A stretch of 64,000 nt of DNA from Epiperipatus broadwayi (lineage: Eukaryota; Onychophora; Udeonychophora; Euonychophora; Peripatidae): assembly GCA_028023455.1 (NCBI GenBank), contig JAQFVV010006255.1, positions 2,976,001 through 3,040,000 of the forward strand. Reading direction: 5' to 3'. A program made the position numbers and the translations under genes. The notes beneath the pieces are model-generated. The model searched no databases and had not been told where the DNA came from. It saw only the letters and a program-made list of their open reading frames with translations. This document shows positions 47,771-59,864 of the stretch, piece by piece; positions within the stretch are counted from its first letter, which is position 1, and the number at the start of each line of letters is the position of its first letter.

Positions 47771-50689
47771 TAGAACACCATCATCACAAACCTTCAGGAA
47801 AACATAAACTTATCCTGTTTTATTGTAATTATCTACTCTTCTCTCTTACCATTATTATTAGTCAAAAATCTGCACTATTATGGGATACATTATTTGTCAA
47901 AGAAACAAATAGTTCTCAATTTCATTATCAATATGTGTTTTCCACAAGATAATAAGCTAATATAATATTGTAAGATAAATCACAGATTTATTGTTATTTG
48001 TATTTATTTTGAAATATATTTCACAAAAGTTAAATGCCATACATATGTTCTTGTGCTAGTGTTATATGGAAATTTATTGCTTTAATGTTTATGTTAAATT
48101 GCATTATGTATAATTGTATTTAAATAAGTTGAAGAAATCTTCAATATTTTTATAACAGTGACTGTGTTCTGTTGAATGTTTGGAACATCAAGGATGAAGG
48201 ACTGTAATTTTTATTTTTATTTGGTAAAGAGTTATAGTTTTAAGTCTCAATATTTATGATACTGTATTATGATCTATATTTTTGTATACTTTATGCATTG
48301 TTATTTGATATAATTTTATAAGTTGTTATAAGTTACATTTATCCAAAAGTTCTAAGAAAATTTATATTTTTCATATTGTATTTTAAAAGCATTATATTTA
48401 ATACCATTTTAATGAAGCTATTTATTTGAATGTATATGCTAATAATAAACACAATAGAAGCTGATGTATGTTTTACTGCTTGGTTTCATGCCATAATTTA
48501 TTTTATTAAGCTATATTTGACAATAATTCTCTACATTATCAGTTTTACACATCATTTTATTGTTGTATTATTTAAGAGATTTAGCATTAACTCTCTCTTG
48601 TTATGATGTATATTCCTATCTAGCCAGTGTTTTCAAAAAGATTTAGCTTTTTTCTCTCTCTTATGTCATGATATTTTCTGTAAATTATATTATTATTTGT
48701 CTCATACTTAATCATAAAATGCTGTATTTAAGGCAAATATTCTTATTGCACTTTTGATAGTTCATTCTCATTATTTAGGTATCTAAGAAATTATATATTG
48801 CTCTCAGGTCCAGATGATTCTTTCCTTGAGTTCATGCCATCACTTGCTTTTTGCTTTGCCTTATTATTCCAAATGCAGATTTATTTATATTTTTTATATA
48901 AAGCCATATATAGTGTACCACCATGACTTTATCCTGGCAGTTGACGTATTTTGTTTGCTGATGTAAACCTGATAAGCATATATTTGGCTTCAATAAATAA
49001 TATATATCTCCTTCAGTAGTTATTTTACCACTAATTCATGAGGAATATTTAAAAAGTATTGAATATATTCATAAGAAATAATATAATGGAATTATTATGC
49101 TGTAGAATTGAGAGCTTATTATAATATTAATATTGGAGAAACTTTTATTTACCAATGAAAAATGATTTTATTTAGTATTTATTTTATTTTCATTCATTCA
49201 TCTGTAAACCATACAGTTATACTTTTCCTTCATAGTGGATTGTACAATTGAGTATTTAAATAATTTACTCTATAATATTTTAAGTTATTAAAGTTTTTTG
49301 TATGTTAAGTGTCTTTATTGTTAAAAATAAATGTTACTTTTATTGTTAATTTTTTCTTCAGTATTCATCATCATTCACACATATATTATTCAGAAATCTA
49401 AATATTACAAAGTTTATTATAAATTTATTCTTAATTGAATAGTATTTTGAGAGTATATGAACGTATCTTATTTGATATAAGAATCATTTTATGAAAATTG
49501 CATCTCAGATGTAGAGAAAACATCTGAGAAATAGATTATTTTATTTATTCATTATTAGAAGCATCAATTTAATCAATTTCATTTGTTAAAAGTTCATTTT
49601 CTTTTTGTATTGAAATCTTTTTATTTCATTCAGAAAATTGTTTTGATTCTTCATTATAAATTTAAATGATGGAATTGTTTAATTTAAATTCAAAAATAGA
49701 TGTAAATGGTGTATTAGTATCCTGAGTGGCCATAAAATCTTTTATCCACTCATTATATCTGAATGTTTTGTTAATAAATTATTTTATTCTAAATTAAGAG
49801 TTTATCATATTTATTTTAAATAGTAGTAATAATTATTATTATTATAATTTGGGGAGACATTATCTTAAGAGTAAGAGTATGTCTCATTATCGTATTACTA
49901 GGTTCTCATTCTTTGACTAAAAATCCTAAATTAAAAGAGAAAAATAAAGCTTATATTAATTAAATTATTAGTTAAAAGAACCTTGAGATATTAATTGTCA
50001 AATGAGTGTTAAAGAAATTATTTTAATTTAAAGCAAAATTATTTTAAGCAATATCATTGTAAAACATAATAAGACATGTTTTTGTTTTTATGAAAATAAT
50101 TTAATTGTAGATCTGATCATTTTAAATGCAAGATACTTGTCATGGTTGTTAGATATATTATGATTTAAAAAAATGTTGAAAATAGAGAATTTTTAATATA
50201 ACCTAACTCTTTAATGATGTATGCTTCTAATAATAAGATCTATTATAATTTATGAGTGGGTGTGCACGGTCTCCTCCTCTTAAATTTTACTAAATGTTGC
50301 TTTTGCTTTAATAACCCTTATTGTTATTATTGTGGCATATGGCATTTGTAACCCTTCTGATCTTGGCCAATATTATCACTATATCATATACTTATTTTGT
50401 TGGCTTAGTGAGATGATTATGCATTGCGGTTATTTATTGATCGTCCATTCTTTTTTTGTAGATTATAATATATATGTTGAATTAAATATTTCCATGAGTT
50501 GTTATTATAATAAAGAATAGAAATGAGGAGATAATCTTCATGTATACAGAAATAATGTTTAGCTTTTGATGTTGCCAAGAAACTATCAATTACTACTAAC
50601 TGACAATATCTGAGGCTAAAGAAGTTTTTTCATTAATCTATAATAGCTCTTTAGTTGGAGTTTTTTGTTGATATATATATAATAACTCT
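47771..50689. other. AT-rich DNA, nothing recognised
   Basis: Directly after the foldback, ATCATCACAAACCTTCAG links this flank to 28235. The rest shows no gene or repeat. Confidence 0.45.
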
Positions 50690-53600
50690 TTCATGGCTTG
50701 ATATATACAACATAAAGTTAAATTACCATTCTTTTCTTTTAAATTTTCCCAGTATTTACGATCTGATTGGCTATTAATAATCACAACCTGAGAGACTTCA
50801 CTCTCTCGTAAGTTAATTTCAAATCATCTCCTTTGAAAATAAATATTATTTACATATATTTCTCAATTTATAACATCGATAATCTACTCATATGAATCTA
50901 AAGATTTCATCTGTATTTTGTAATTTGAAGTCAGTGAGTAGTGTGTGAAGGTATTTAATATTCACACTTTCAGATATAAGTACTTTGGACTGGCTTGGAT
51001 ATATAGACAGACAATAAATTAAGAGTGGTTACCATTCTTTTCTTGTTAAATCGTTGTCCCAGTATTTACGATCTGATTGCTATTAATAATCACAACGCTG
51101 AGAGACTTCACTCTCTCTAAGTTAATTTCAAATCATCTGCGCTTTGAAAATAAATATTATTTACATATATTTCTCAATTTATAACATCGATAATCTACTG
51201 CATGTGAATCTAAAGATTTCATCTGTATGTTTGTAATTTGAAGTCAGTGAGTAGGTGTGAAGGTATTTAATATTCACACTTTCAGATATAAGTACTTTGG
51301 ACTGCTTGGATATATAGACAGACAAGTAAAGTTAAGAGTGGTTACCATTCTTTTCTTGTTAAATCGTTGTCCCAGTATTTACGATCTGATTGGCTATTAA
51401 TAATCACAACGCTAGAGACTTGCACTCTCTCGTAGTTAATTTCAAATCATCTCGCTTTGAAAATAAATATTATTTACATATATTTCTCAATTTATAACAT
51501 CGATAATCTACTCATAGTGAATCTAAAGATTTCATCTGTATGTTTGTAATTTGAAGTCAGTGAGTAGTGTGTGAAGTATTTAATATTCACACTTTCAGAT
51601 ATAAGTACTTTGGACTCTTGGATATATAGACAACAAGTAAAGTTAAGAGTGGTTACCATTCTTTTCTTGTTAAATCGTTGTCCCAGTATTTACGATCTGA
51701 TTCTATTAATAATCACAAGCGCTGAGAGACTCACTCTCTCGTAAGTTAATTTCAAATCATCTCGCTTTGAAAATAAATATTATTTACATATATTTCTGCA
51801 ATTTATAACATCGATAATCTCTCATAGTGAATCTAAAGATTTCATCTGTATGTTTTAATTTGAAGTCAGTGATAGTGGGAGTATTTAATATTCACCTTTC
51901 AGATATAAGTACTTTGGACTGGCTTGGATATATAGACAGACAAGAAAGTTAAGATGGTACATTCTTTTTTTTAAACATTTCCCAGTATTTACGATCTGAT
52001 TGCTATTAATAATCACAACGCTGAGAGACTTCACTCTCTCGTGTTAATTTCAAATCATCTCGCTTTGAAAATAAATATTATTTACATATATTTCTCAATT
52101 TATAACATCGATAATCTACTCATAGTGAATCTAAAGATTTCATCTGTATGTTTGTAATTTGAAGTCAGTGAGTAGGTGGAAGGTATTTAATATTCACACT
52201 TTCAGATATAAGTACTTTGGACTCTTGGATATATAACAGACAAGTAAAGTTAAGAGTGGTTACCATTCTTTTCTTGTTAAATTTTCCCATATTTACGATC
52301 TGATTCTATTAATAATCACAACCTGAGAACTTCACTCTCTCTAAGTTAATTTCAAATCATCTCTTTGAAAATAAATATTATTTACATATATTTCTCAATT
52401 TATAACATCGATAATCTACTCATAGTGAATCTAAAGATTTCATTTATGTTTTAATTTAAGTCAGTGAGAGGTGTGAAGGTATTTAATATTCACACTTTCA
52501 GATATAACTTTGATGGCTTGGATATAAGACAGACAAGTAAAGTTAAGAGTTACATTCTTTTCTTGTTAAATTCCAGTATTTACATCTGATTGATTAATAA
52601 TCCACCTGAAGCTTCACTCTCGTAAGTTAATTTCAAATCATCTCCTTTGAAAATAAATATTATTTACATATATTTCTCAATTTATAACATCGATAATCTA
52701 CTCAATGAATCTAAAGATTTCATCTTATGTTTTAATTTAAGTCAGTGAGTAGTGTGTGAAGGTATTTAATATTCACACTTTCAGATATAAGTACTTTGGA
52801 CTGGCTTGGATATTAGACAGACAAGTAAAGTTAAGAGGGTTACCATTCTTTTCTTGTTAAATGTTGTCCCAGTATTTACGATCTGATTCTATTAATAATC
52901 CAACGCTGAGAGACTTCACTCTCTCGTAAGTTAATTTCAAATCATCTGCGCTTTGAAAATAAATATTATTTACATATATTTCTCAATTTATAACATCGAT
53001 AATCTACTGCATAGTGAATCTAAAGATTTCATCTGTATGTTTGTAATTTGAAGTCAGTGAGAGTGTGTGAAGGTATTTAATATTCACACTTTCAGATATA
53101 AGTACTTTGGATGGCTTGGATATATAGACAGACAAGTAAAGTTAAGAGTGTTACCATTCTTTTCTTGTTAAATCTCCCAGTATTTACGATCTGATTCTAT
53201 TAATAATCACAAGCCTGAGAGATTCACTCTCTCGTAAGTTAATTTCAAATCATCTCCTTTGAAAATAAATATTATTTACATATATTTCTCAATTTATAAC
53301 ATCATAATCTACTGCATAGTGAATCTAAAGATTTATCTGTATGTTTGTAATTTGAAGTCAGTGAGTAGTGTGTGAAAGTATTTAATATTCACACTTTCAG
53401 ATATAAGTACTTTGATGGCTTGGATATATAGACAGACAATAAAGTAAGAGGGTACCATTCTTTCTTGTTAAATTTGTCCAGTATTTACGATCTATTCTAT
53501 TAATAATCACAAGCGCTGAGAGACTTCACTCTCTCGTAAGTTAATTTCAAATCATCTGCGCTTTGAAAATAAATATTATTTACATATATTTCTCAATTTA

Positions 53601-55090
53601 TAACATCGATAATCTACTCATAGTGAATCTAAAGATTTCATCTGTATGTTTTAATTTAACAGTGAGTAGTGTGTGAAGGTATTTAATATTCACCTTTCAG
53701 ATATAAGTACTTTACTGGCTTGGATATATAGACAGACAATAAAGTAAGAGTGGTACCATTCTTTTCTTGTTAAATGTTGTCCAGTATTTACGATCTGATT
53801 CTATAATAATCACAACACTGAGAGACTTCACTCTCTGTAAGTTAATTTCAAATCATTGCGCTTTGAAAATAAATATTATTTACATATATTTCTCAATTTA
53901 TAACATCGATAATCTACTCATAGTGAATCTAAAGATTTCATTGTATGTTTTAATTTGAAGTCAGTGAGTAGTGTGTGAAGGTATTTAATATTCACACTTT
54001 CAGATATAAGACTTTGGACTGGCTTGGATATATAGACAGACAATAAAGTAAGAGTGGTTACCATTCTTTTCTTTAAATTTTCCCATATTTCGATCTGATT
54101 GGCTATTAATAATCACAACGCTGAGAGACTTCACTCTCTCGTAAGTTAATTTCAAATCATCTGCCTTTGAAAATAAATATTATTTACATATATTTCTCAA
54201 TTTATAACATCGATAATCTACTCATAGTGAATCTAAAGATTTCATCTTATGTTTTAATTTAAGTCAGTGAGTAGTGTGTGAAGGTATTTAATATTCACAC
54301 TTTCAGATATAAGTACTTTGGACTGGCTTGGATATATAGACAGACAATAAAGTTAAGAGTGTTACCATTCTTTTCTTGTTAAATGTTGTCCCATATTTAC
54401 GATCTGATTGGCTATTAATAATCACAACCTGAGAGACTTGCACTCTCTTAAGTAATTTCAAAATCATCTGCGCTTTGAAAATAAATATTATTTACATATA
54501 TTTCTCAATTTATAACATCGATAATCTACTCATAGTGAATCTAAAGATTTCATGCTGTATGTTTGTAATTTGAAGCAGTGAGTAGTGTGAAGGTATTTAA
54601 TATTCACACTTTCAGATATAAGTACTTTGACTCTTGGATATATAGACAGACAAGAAAGTTAAGAGTGGTTACCATTCTTTTCTTGTTAAATCGTTGTCCC
54701 AGTATTTACGATCTGATTGCTATTAATAATCACAACGCTGAGAGACTCACTCTCTCGTAAGTAATTTCAAATCATCTGCGCTTTGAAAATAAATATTATT
54801 TACATATATTTCTGCAATTTATAACATCGATAATCTACTGCATAGTGAATCTAAAGATTTCATGCTGTATGTTTGTAATTTGAAGTCAGTGAGTAGTGTG
54901 TGAAGGTATTTAATATTCACACTTTCAGATATAAGTACTTTGGACTGGCTTGGATATAAGACGACAAGTAAAGTTAAGAGGGTTACATTCTTTTCTTGTT
55001 AAATCGTTGTCCCAGTATTTACATCTGTGCATAAAACACACCAGACCACTCTCTCTAAGTAATTTCAAACATCTCCTTTAAAAAAAATTT
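50690..55090. repeat. Satellite array, about 14 units of 0.29-0.31 kb
   Basis: The phrase ACCATTCTTTTCTTGTTAAA marks units starting near 50725, 51031, 51343, 51655, 51959, 52262, 52551, 52842, 53152, 53453, 53755, 54060, 54364, 54671 and 54984. The spacing is 289-313 bp. Each unit holds CAGTATTTACGATCTGATT, a hairpin GAGAGA-CTTCAC-TCTCTC, AAATAAATATTATTTACATA, and a second hairpin GTGTGAA/TTCACAC. Units are nearly identical in AT-rich stretches but differ by many one- and two-base deletions at G/C positions. The array decays at both ends. No coding capacity or ribozyme core is visible. Confidence 0.95.
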
Positions 55091-55941
55091 CATATTCTGC
55101 TATCGTAAATATTAATGTAAAATAATATTCATACATAGTTTAAATATAAAATTTTAACAATATTTATTGTACTAAGTATACTTTCAACATGAATATGACA
55201 TGAAAACATCAAAATTATACTTTAATAGCTCGCTGCAAGACAAAGGCATCTCCAACAGTCTGTAATGAAGAAGCAATTTATATATTAAAAAAAAGTCCTT
55301 AACATAAATTAGAACACCTTTTTGTAAGTCACAGGCTTTCAAATACCTTTAAGCTTAATAAAATTTTAATTTTATAATGACAGTATTTTTTAAATTTTAT
55401 TAATACATCTCTGGTTAGATCTTTACTGAAAATGTTTCTTATTTTTTTAATCAAAAACAGTTTTAATCGAATCATCTAAGTATATTTAAAATATCCAATT
55501 AAATTTTGAAATAATATCAAAAATCAGTTTAAGCTAAATGCATGTTTTAATCTTTATTTATTATCACACTATACTCATCCACTTTCATTTATGTTGTTTG
55601 CAATCTTTACTTAATTTTTGAATTCAAAGTTTAAACACAAGTTTAAAAAAAGATAAAAATACATTTATTATAATTTTTTTAATTGTAAAAAGTTCTCTAT
55701 TAAATAAGTTTTTTGAACCAATTAATGTTATCTTACTTTTCCAATAAATATTGATTATCAATTTTCATTTTCTTTTATTAGAATGTCTATATGTACATAA
55801 ACTTGTTAAACAGTGATTTTACTAAGATTTATTTTTCGCACTGCTACATTTAATTTTTGAGTTCATATATTGTTGTAAAAATCACATTTATAAATCAAAA
55901 AGATTTACATATACATACAGTTACAAATAAATAATGTAACA
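55091..55941. other. AT-rich DNA, nothing recognised
   Basis: No feature seen between the satellite and the microsatellite. Confidence 0.5.
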
Positions 55942-56352
<411 letters not shown>

Positions 56353-56889
56353 AACTAAAACCCATATTTGAATCTTCAGAAAGCTATTTGACTCATAAAA
56401 ACTGAACACAATACTTACATCTTCAGTAAGTTATTTTGATTCGTAAAAGTATAAATGATTTTATTGGATACACCTTTTTATGACATACAAATTAATAAAT
56501 AATTGTAATAATTTTTGTATAAAAATCGGAGATGGAAAAATATGCTTAACATTAATAATATAAGCTTATAATATATCGACTCTGAATGTAAAATTAATAA
56601 ATATTACAATAAAGAACTTTCTAAATCTATTTAAACATCTTTACAAATCTTTTTTATTAAATAATACATACTAAACTCAACAGATTTAAACATTGATACA
56701 TCTATACATTAAACTAAAGCCAATGATTACATCATCAGAAACTTGTTTGATCTAAAAACCATGTGATGCCTCAATAAATAGATCTATTTTAATACTAATT
56801 TGAATTATCATCAGTTCTGGAGTGACACTTCATACTAAAAAATGTTTGCAGCAATTGCCAGTAACTGTTATATGTCACCCAATTAGAAC
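56353..56889. other. AT-rich DNA, possibly the 5' part of the gypsy element
   Basis: No frame or repeat recognised. A 5' LTR would be expected about here, but I could not match it to the 3' side. Confidence 0.35.
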
Positions 56890-58460
56890 TTTTTTTTTTG
56901 CTAAATGAAATTAAGGATAATAAAAAAAAGATGGCTGCATTAATGTGTATTTCTGGGATAAAAGTCATTGATGTTATAAATAACTATTTTAACATATTGA
57001 TAATGGATGAAATATTATATGAAGAAATAGTTAACAGCTTGATTGAACATTTTAATCCCAGACCATCAAAACACATTCTAGATTAGTGCTAAGAAACAGG
57101 AGGCAATGAAATGGCAAAACGATAAAACAATATGGAATCGTTTTAAAAGAATTAGTGAAAGAATGTGGATACAATGATTTTGTAGATGAAATTTTGTTAG
57201 ATTAATTAATCTGGGGCATGACAAAGGACAGGCTCAGTCAAAACCTACTCGCCAATGTGAAATTAAATTTTGAAGAAGCAATTTTGAAGAAGCTATTAAA
57301 AAGGGAATGGCTCATGAATTTGTCGTAAAACAAGAGGCACTTTTTAATAAGGAAAATAACAGTAAAACAATCGTTTATAAAATGGGTCATGAGCCAAGAA
57401 ATAAGAATGAGATTAATTTTTTTCCTACTAAAGTATTAAACAAAAAAATTTGTTATTTCTGCTGTGTTAAAACTGGGCATATGAGGAAAAACTAAATTTA
57501 GAAATGAATTGTGCCATATCTGCAAGCAGAAAGACCACATTGCAAAAATGTTTAGGGAATCAGAGGAAAGATATAGTCAAGAAAGTCAAACTAACCTAGT
57601 CACAATGGATAGCATTTATAATATTAACGACAGAACAACAAGGGATCCGAGAAAGTTTATGTTGCAATTACAAGTCTTTAATAAAAAATTTGGATTTGGA
57701 AATAGACAGTGGATCAGGTGTCTCAATAATGGAGGAGTTATAGAATCAGATTAAAGGGGAACATGCAGCTATGGAAATTTGAAAAACAGCTATGAGTGTT
57801 ATAGATGTAAGCGGAAATGAATTAGGAATAATAGGCTACATGATAATTCCTATAAAATACTGTGAAAAAACTGCTAATTTACCTATATATATATATATAT
57901 ATAGTACAGAATAAAGGTATATATATATAGTACAGAGAAAGGTCAGTCTGCTAATAAGGCAAGATTGATTTAAATAACTATGAATAAATATTAACATTAA
58001 TATGGTTACCAACTCATCAATGGGAAGAAGTTTAAGAATGAGTTTATCTTTAATCCACCTAAAAAACAATGGACCACATCAAAACAAGTATACTACTTAG
58101 GAAAATTCAAAGTTCAAAGTGGGAACAGCAGTCTGGGTACAAACATGCTAAGGAAAACCTGGATTAAGGGAACAATAGAAAAGATATTGTCTAACCATGT
58201 TGTGTTATTTAAGGGTGAAAACGAATTGCAATATAGACACCATAAAAACCATGTCAGGGTTTGGAAAAAAACTAACACTCATGAGTTCAAAGTTATTAAA
58301 ATAGGAACAGAAAGCAAAATGTGCCCTCCAAAGACTGGCATGCAAGAAAGCCACTCCACAATAGAAGAAAGAATAATGGAAGACAAAAAGTCAGAACCAT
58401 GGACAGAAGAACAGATGGAAGTGAAAGATGTACTGAAAGTGAATGAGAAATGACCCAAGT
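56890..58460 (+). pseudogene. Ty3/gypsy LTR retrotransposon, internally deleted (Gag, protease, integrase tail)
   Basis: Decayed Gag: NYFNILIMDEILYEEIVNSL then IEHFNPRPSK (56960-57070), KELVKECGYNDFVDEILLD (about 57150-57200), WGMTKDRLSQNLLANVKL (about 57210-57270). Two zinc-knuckle relics follow: CYFCCVKTGHMRKN, ended by a stop, and CHICKQKDHIAKMF (about 57512-57553). A retropepsin-like LEIDSGSGVSIM has its active-site Asp-Ser-Gly at 57705-57713. Then reverse transcriptase, RNase H and the integrase core are missing. At 58145 the frame resumes with the integrase C-terminal domain, WIKGTIEKILSNHVVLF and QYRHHKNHVRVW. A (TA)n tract at about 57886-57903 lies close to the deletion. Many stops and shifts make it non-functional. 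The clade within gypsy is not determined. Confidence 0.8.
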
Positions 58461-58536
58461 TGATCCACGAAAAATGAACACCTACTAAATTACAAGATTA
58501 TGTCTAATCAAGTTAAACAAGGTTTTTTTCTGGAGT

Positions 58537-58552
58537 GAGGGGGAGTGGTATG
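58537..58552 (+). other. Candidate polypurine tract and 3' LTR start
   Basis: GAGGGGGAG, followed by TGGTATG, lies about 75 bp after the integrase-like frame. Gypsy elements usually have a purine tract right before a 3' LTR that begins with TG. No matching 5' LTR was found. Confidence 0.35.
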
Positions 58553-58978
58553 TTTTATATGAATTTAAATTTAAACCTAATTTTATAGTAAGCAACATAT
58601 TCATTACTCCAGAAAAAGGGATATGGCAAAGAAAATTCTTTAAGAAGTCTAATTTTTGTGTTTTTTTTAATTCATAGTAAAAAAAAAGATAACATAACTA
58701 GTCTTCAATTTTATTTTGGTGCTTATCTTTCACACACTCACACACACACAAATCAAAATTATACTTTGTAATCAAAGTTTGATCATTTTTCATCAAATAT
58801 TAATATTTTTTTGTTTAATCTGATAATGAAAATTTTATAAATAATTTAAAAGCTTGAATCAAACTTTAATTACCCATCTTTTTAGAAATTATGATGTAGC
58901 TGTAAAATTAAAATGCCTGTATAAACTGTGTTAAGAGTGGTCCCAGTATTTTGGACAGAGAATTCAACATATATTCAT
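58553..58978. other. Possible LTR remnant, AT-rich
   Basis: A short (CA)n run lies near 58731-58751. No other feature is visible. Confidence 0.35.
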
Positions 58979-59108
58979 AACTTAGTAAATAAAACAGGCA
59001 AAACTCTCCATACAGTAGTGCCACTCAGTGCAAGCCAGAATAATCAATGGATGCCAGAAAGCTAGTGCACAAAATCCTCATCTAGTGCCTACTCATCCAA
59101 TATTTCCA

Positions 59109-59137
59109 ATTAGTTTCTAGCTTGTGGCTTTCATCAG
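59109..59137 (-). ncRNA. Hammerhead-like motif, FB-H copy D, inverted unit
   Basis: Minus strand: CTGATGA (intact core), A, the stem AGC-CACAA-GCT, A, then GAAAC (intact). The following bases are TAATT instead of TAGTC, so the GUC cleavage triplet is lost. Confidence 0.45.
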
Positions 59138-59671
59138 CGAGGATATTTGGATCTGAGAGCACTGCACCTAGATCTTAGGATCTAATGCAATTCTCTAGCA
59201 GCCACATTTTATCTCTACTTAACTACAAAACTATGAGTCTAAAATTGAAAACAATAATATTTTTAATCCAAGCTCAGTAGCTTATATAGTCATATAGGTC
59301 TGAATTCAGTTCAGTACCCACACAATTTGGTGTCTTTGGTTCTGTATGGAGAGTTTTGCCTGTTTTAATAACAGTTATGAACAAGCATAAGAAATGATGA
59401 TCATGTGATGTTTAGTGGATTAATACTAAACCTGTCTAATAGGATAGTAGTGGCTATGATTATTAAAGAACCAAAGACACCAAAATGTATGGATACTGAA
59501 CTGAGTTCAGACCTATATGACTACATAAGCTACTGAGTTTGGATAGAAAATATTATTGTTTTAATTTTGGACTTATACTTTTGTAGTTAAGTAGAGATAA
59601 AAGGTGTCTGCTAGAGGATTGCATTAAATCCTAAGATCTAGGTGCAGTGCTCTCAGATCCAAAGGTCCTCA

Positions 59672-59701
59672 CTGATGAAAGCCACAAACTAGAAACTAGT
59701 C
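59672..59701 (+). ncRNA. Hammerhead-like motif, FB-H copy D, forward unit
   Basis: CTGATGA (intact core), A, a weak stem AGC-CACAA-ACT, A, GAAAC (intact) and TAGTC with a GUC triplet. Of all copies this one keeps both core strands and the cleavage triplet, but stem II has only two pairs because of a G to A change. Confidence 0.5.
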
Positions 59702-59864
59702 TGGGATATTGGATGAGTAGGCACTAGATAGGGATTTTATGCACAAGCCCCTGGCATCCATTGATTACTCTGGCTTGCCCTAAGTGGCATTACTGTATGA
59801 AGATTTTTATCTGTTTTAATAACAGAAATGGTGATCATGTGATGTCATGTGATGAACTTAGTAA

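Larger units (their letters stand above)
58979..59864. mobile_element. Foldback family FB-H, copy D: inverted partial unit plus complete forward unit
   Basis: The target duplication AACTTAGTAA occurs at 58979-58988 and 59855-59864. Inside, 58991 to about 59341 is an inverted partial unit (AAAACAGGCAAAACTC to CACACAATTTGGTGTCTTTG). The forward strand resumes near 59343 with the unit end (TGTATGGAGAGTTTTGCC, TGTTTTA). A complete forward unit follows, 59369-59820, ending with the same TCTGTTTTAATAACAG join, and then the first bases of another unit (GTGATCATGTGATG). A unit is thus about 450 bp and head-to-tail with the next. Hammerhead-like motifs lie at 59109-59137 (minus) and 59672-59701 (plus). 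No protein frame. Confidence 0.85.

Noticed and set aside
50690-55090. Satellite units as hammerhead-bearing repeats or a CRISPR array
   Set aside because: There is no CUGANGA-GAAAC pair, and units of 0.3 kb lack the short repeat and unique spacer structure of CRISPR.
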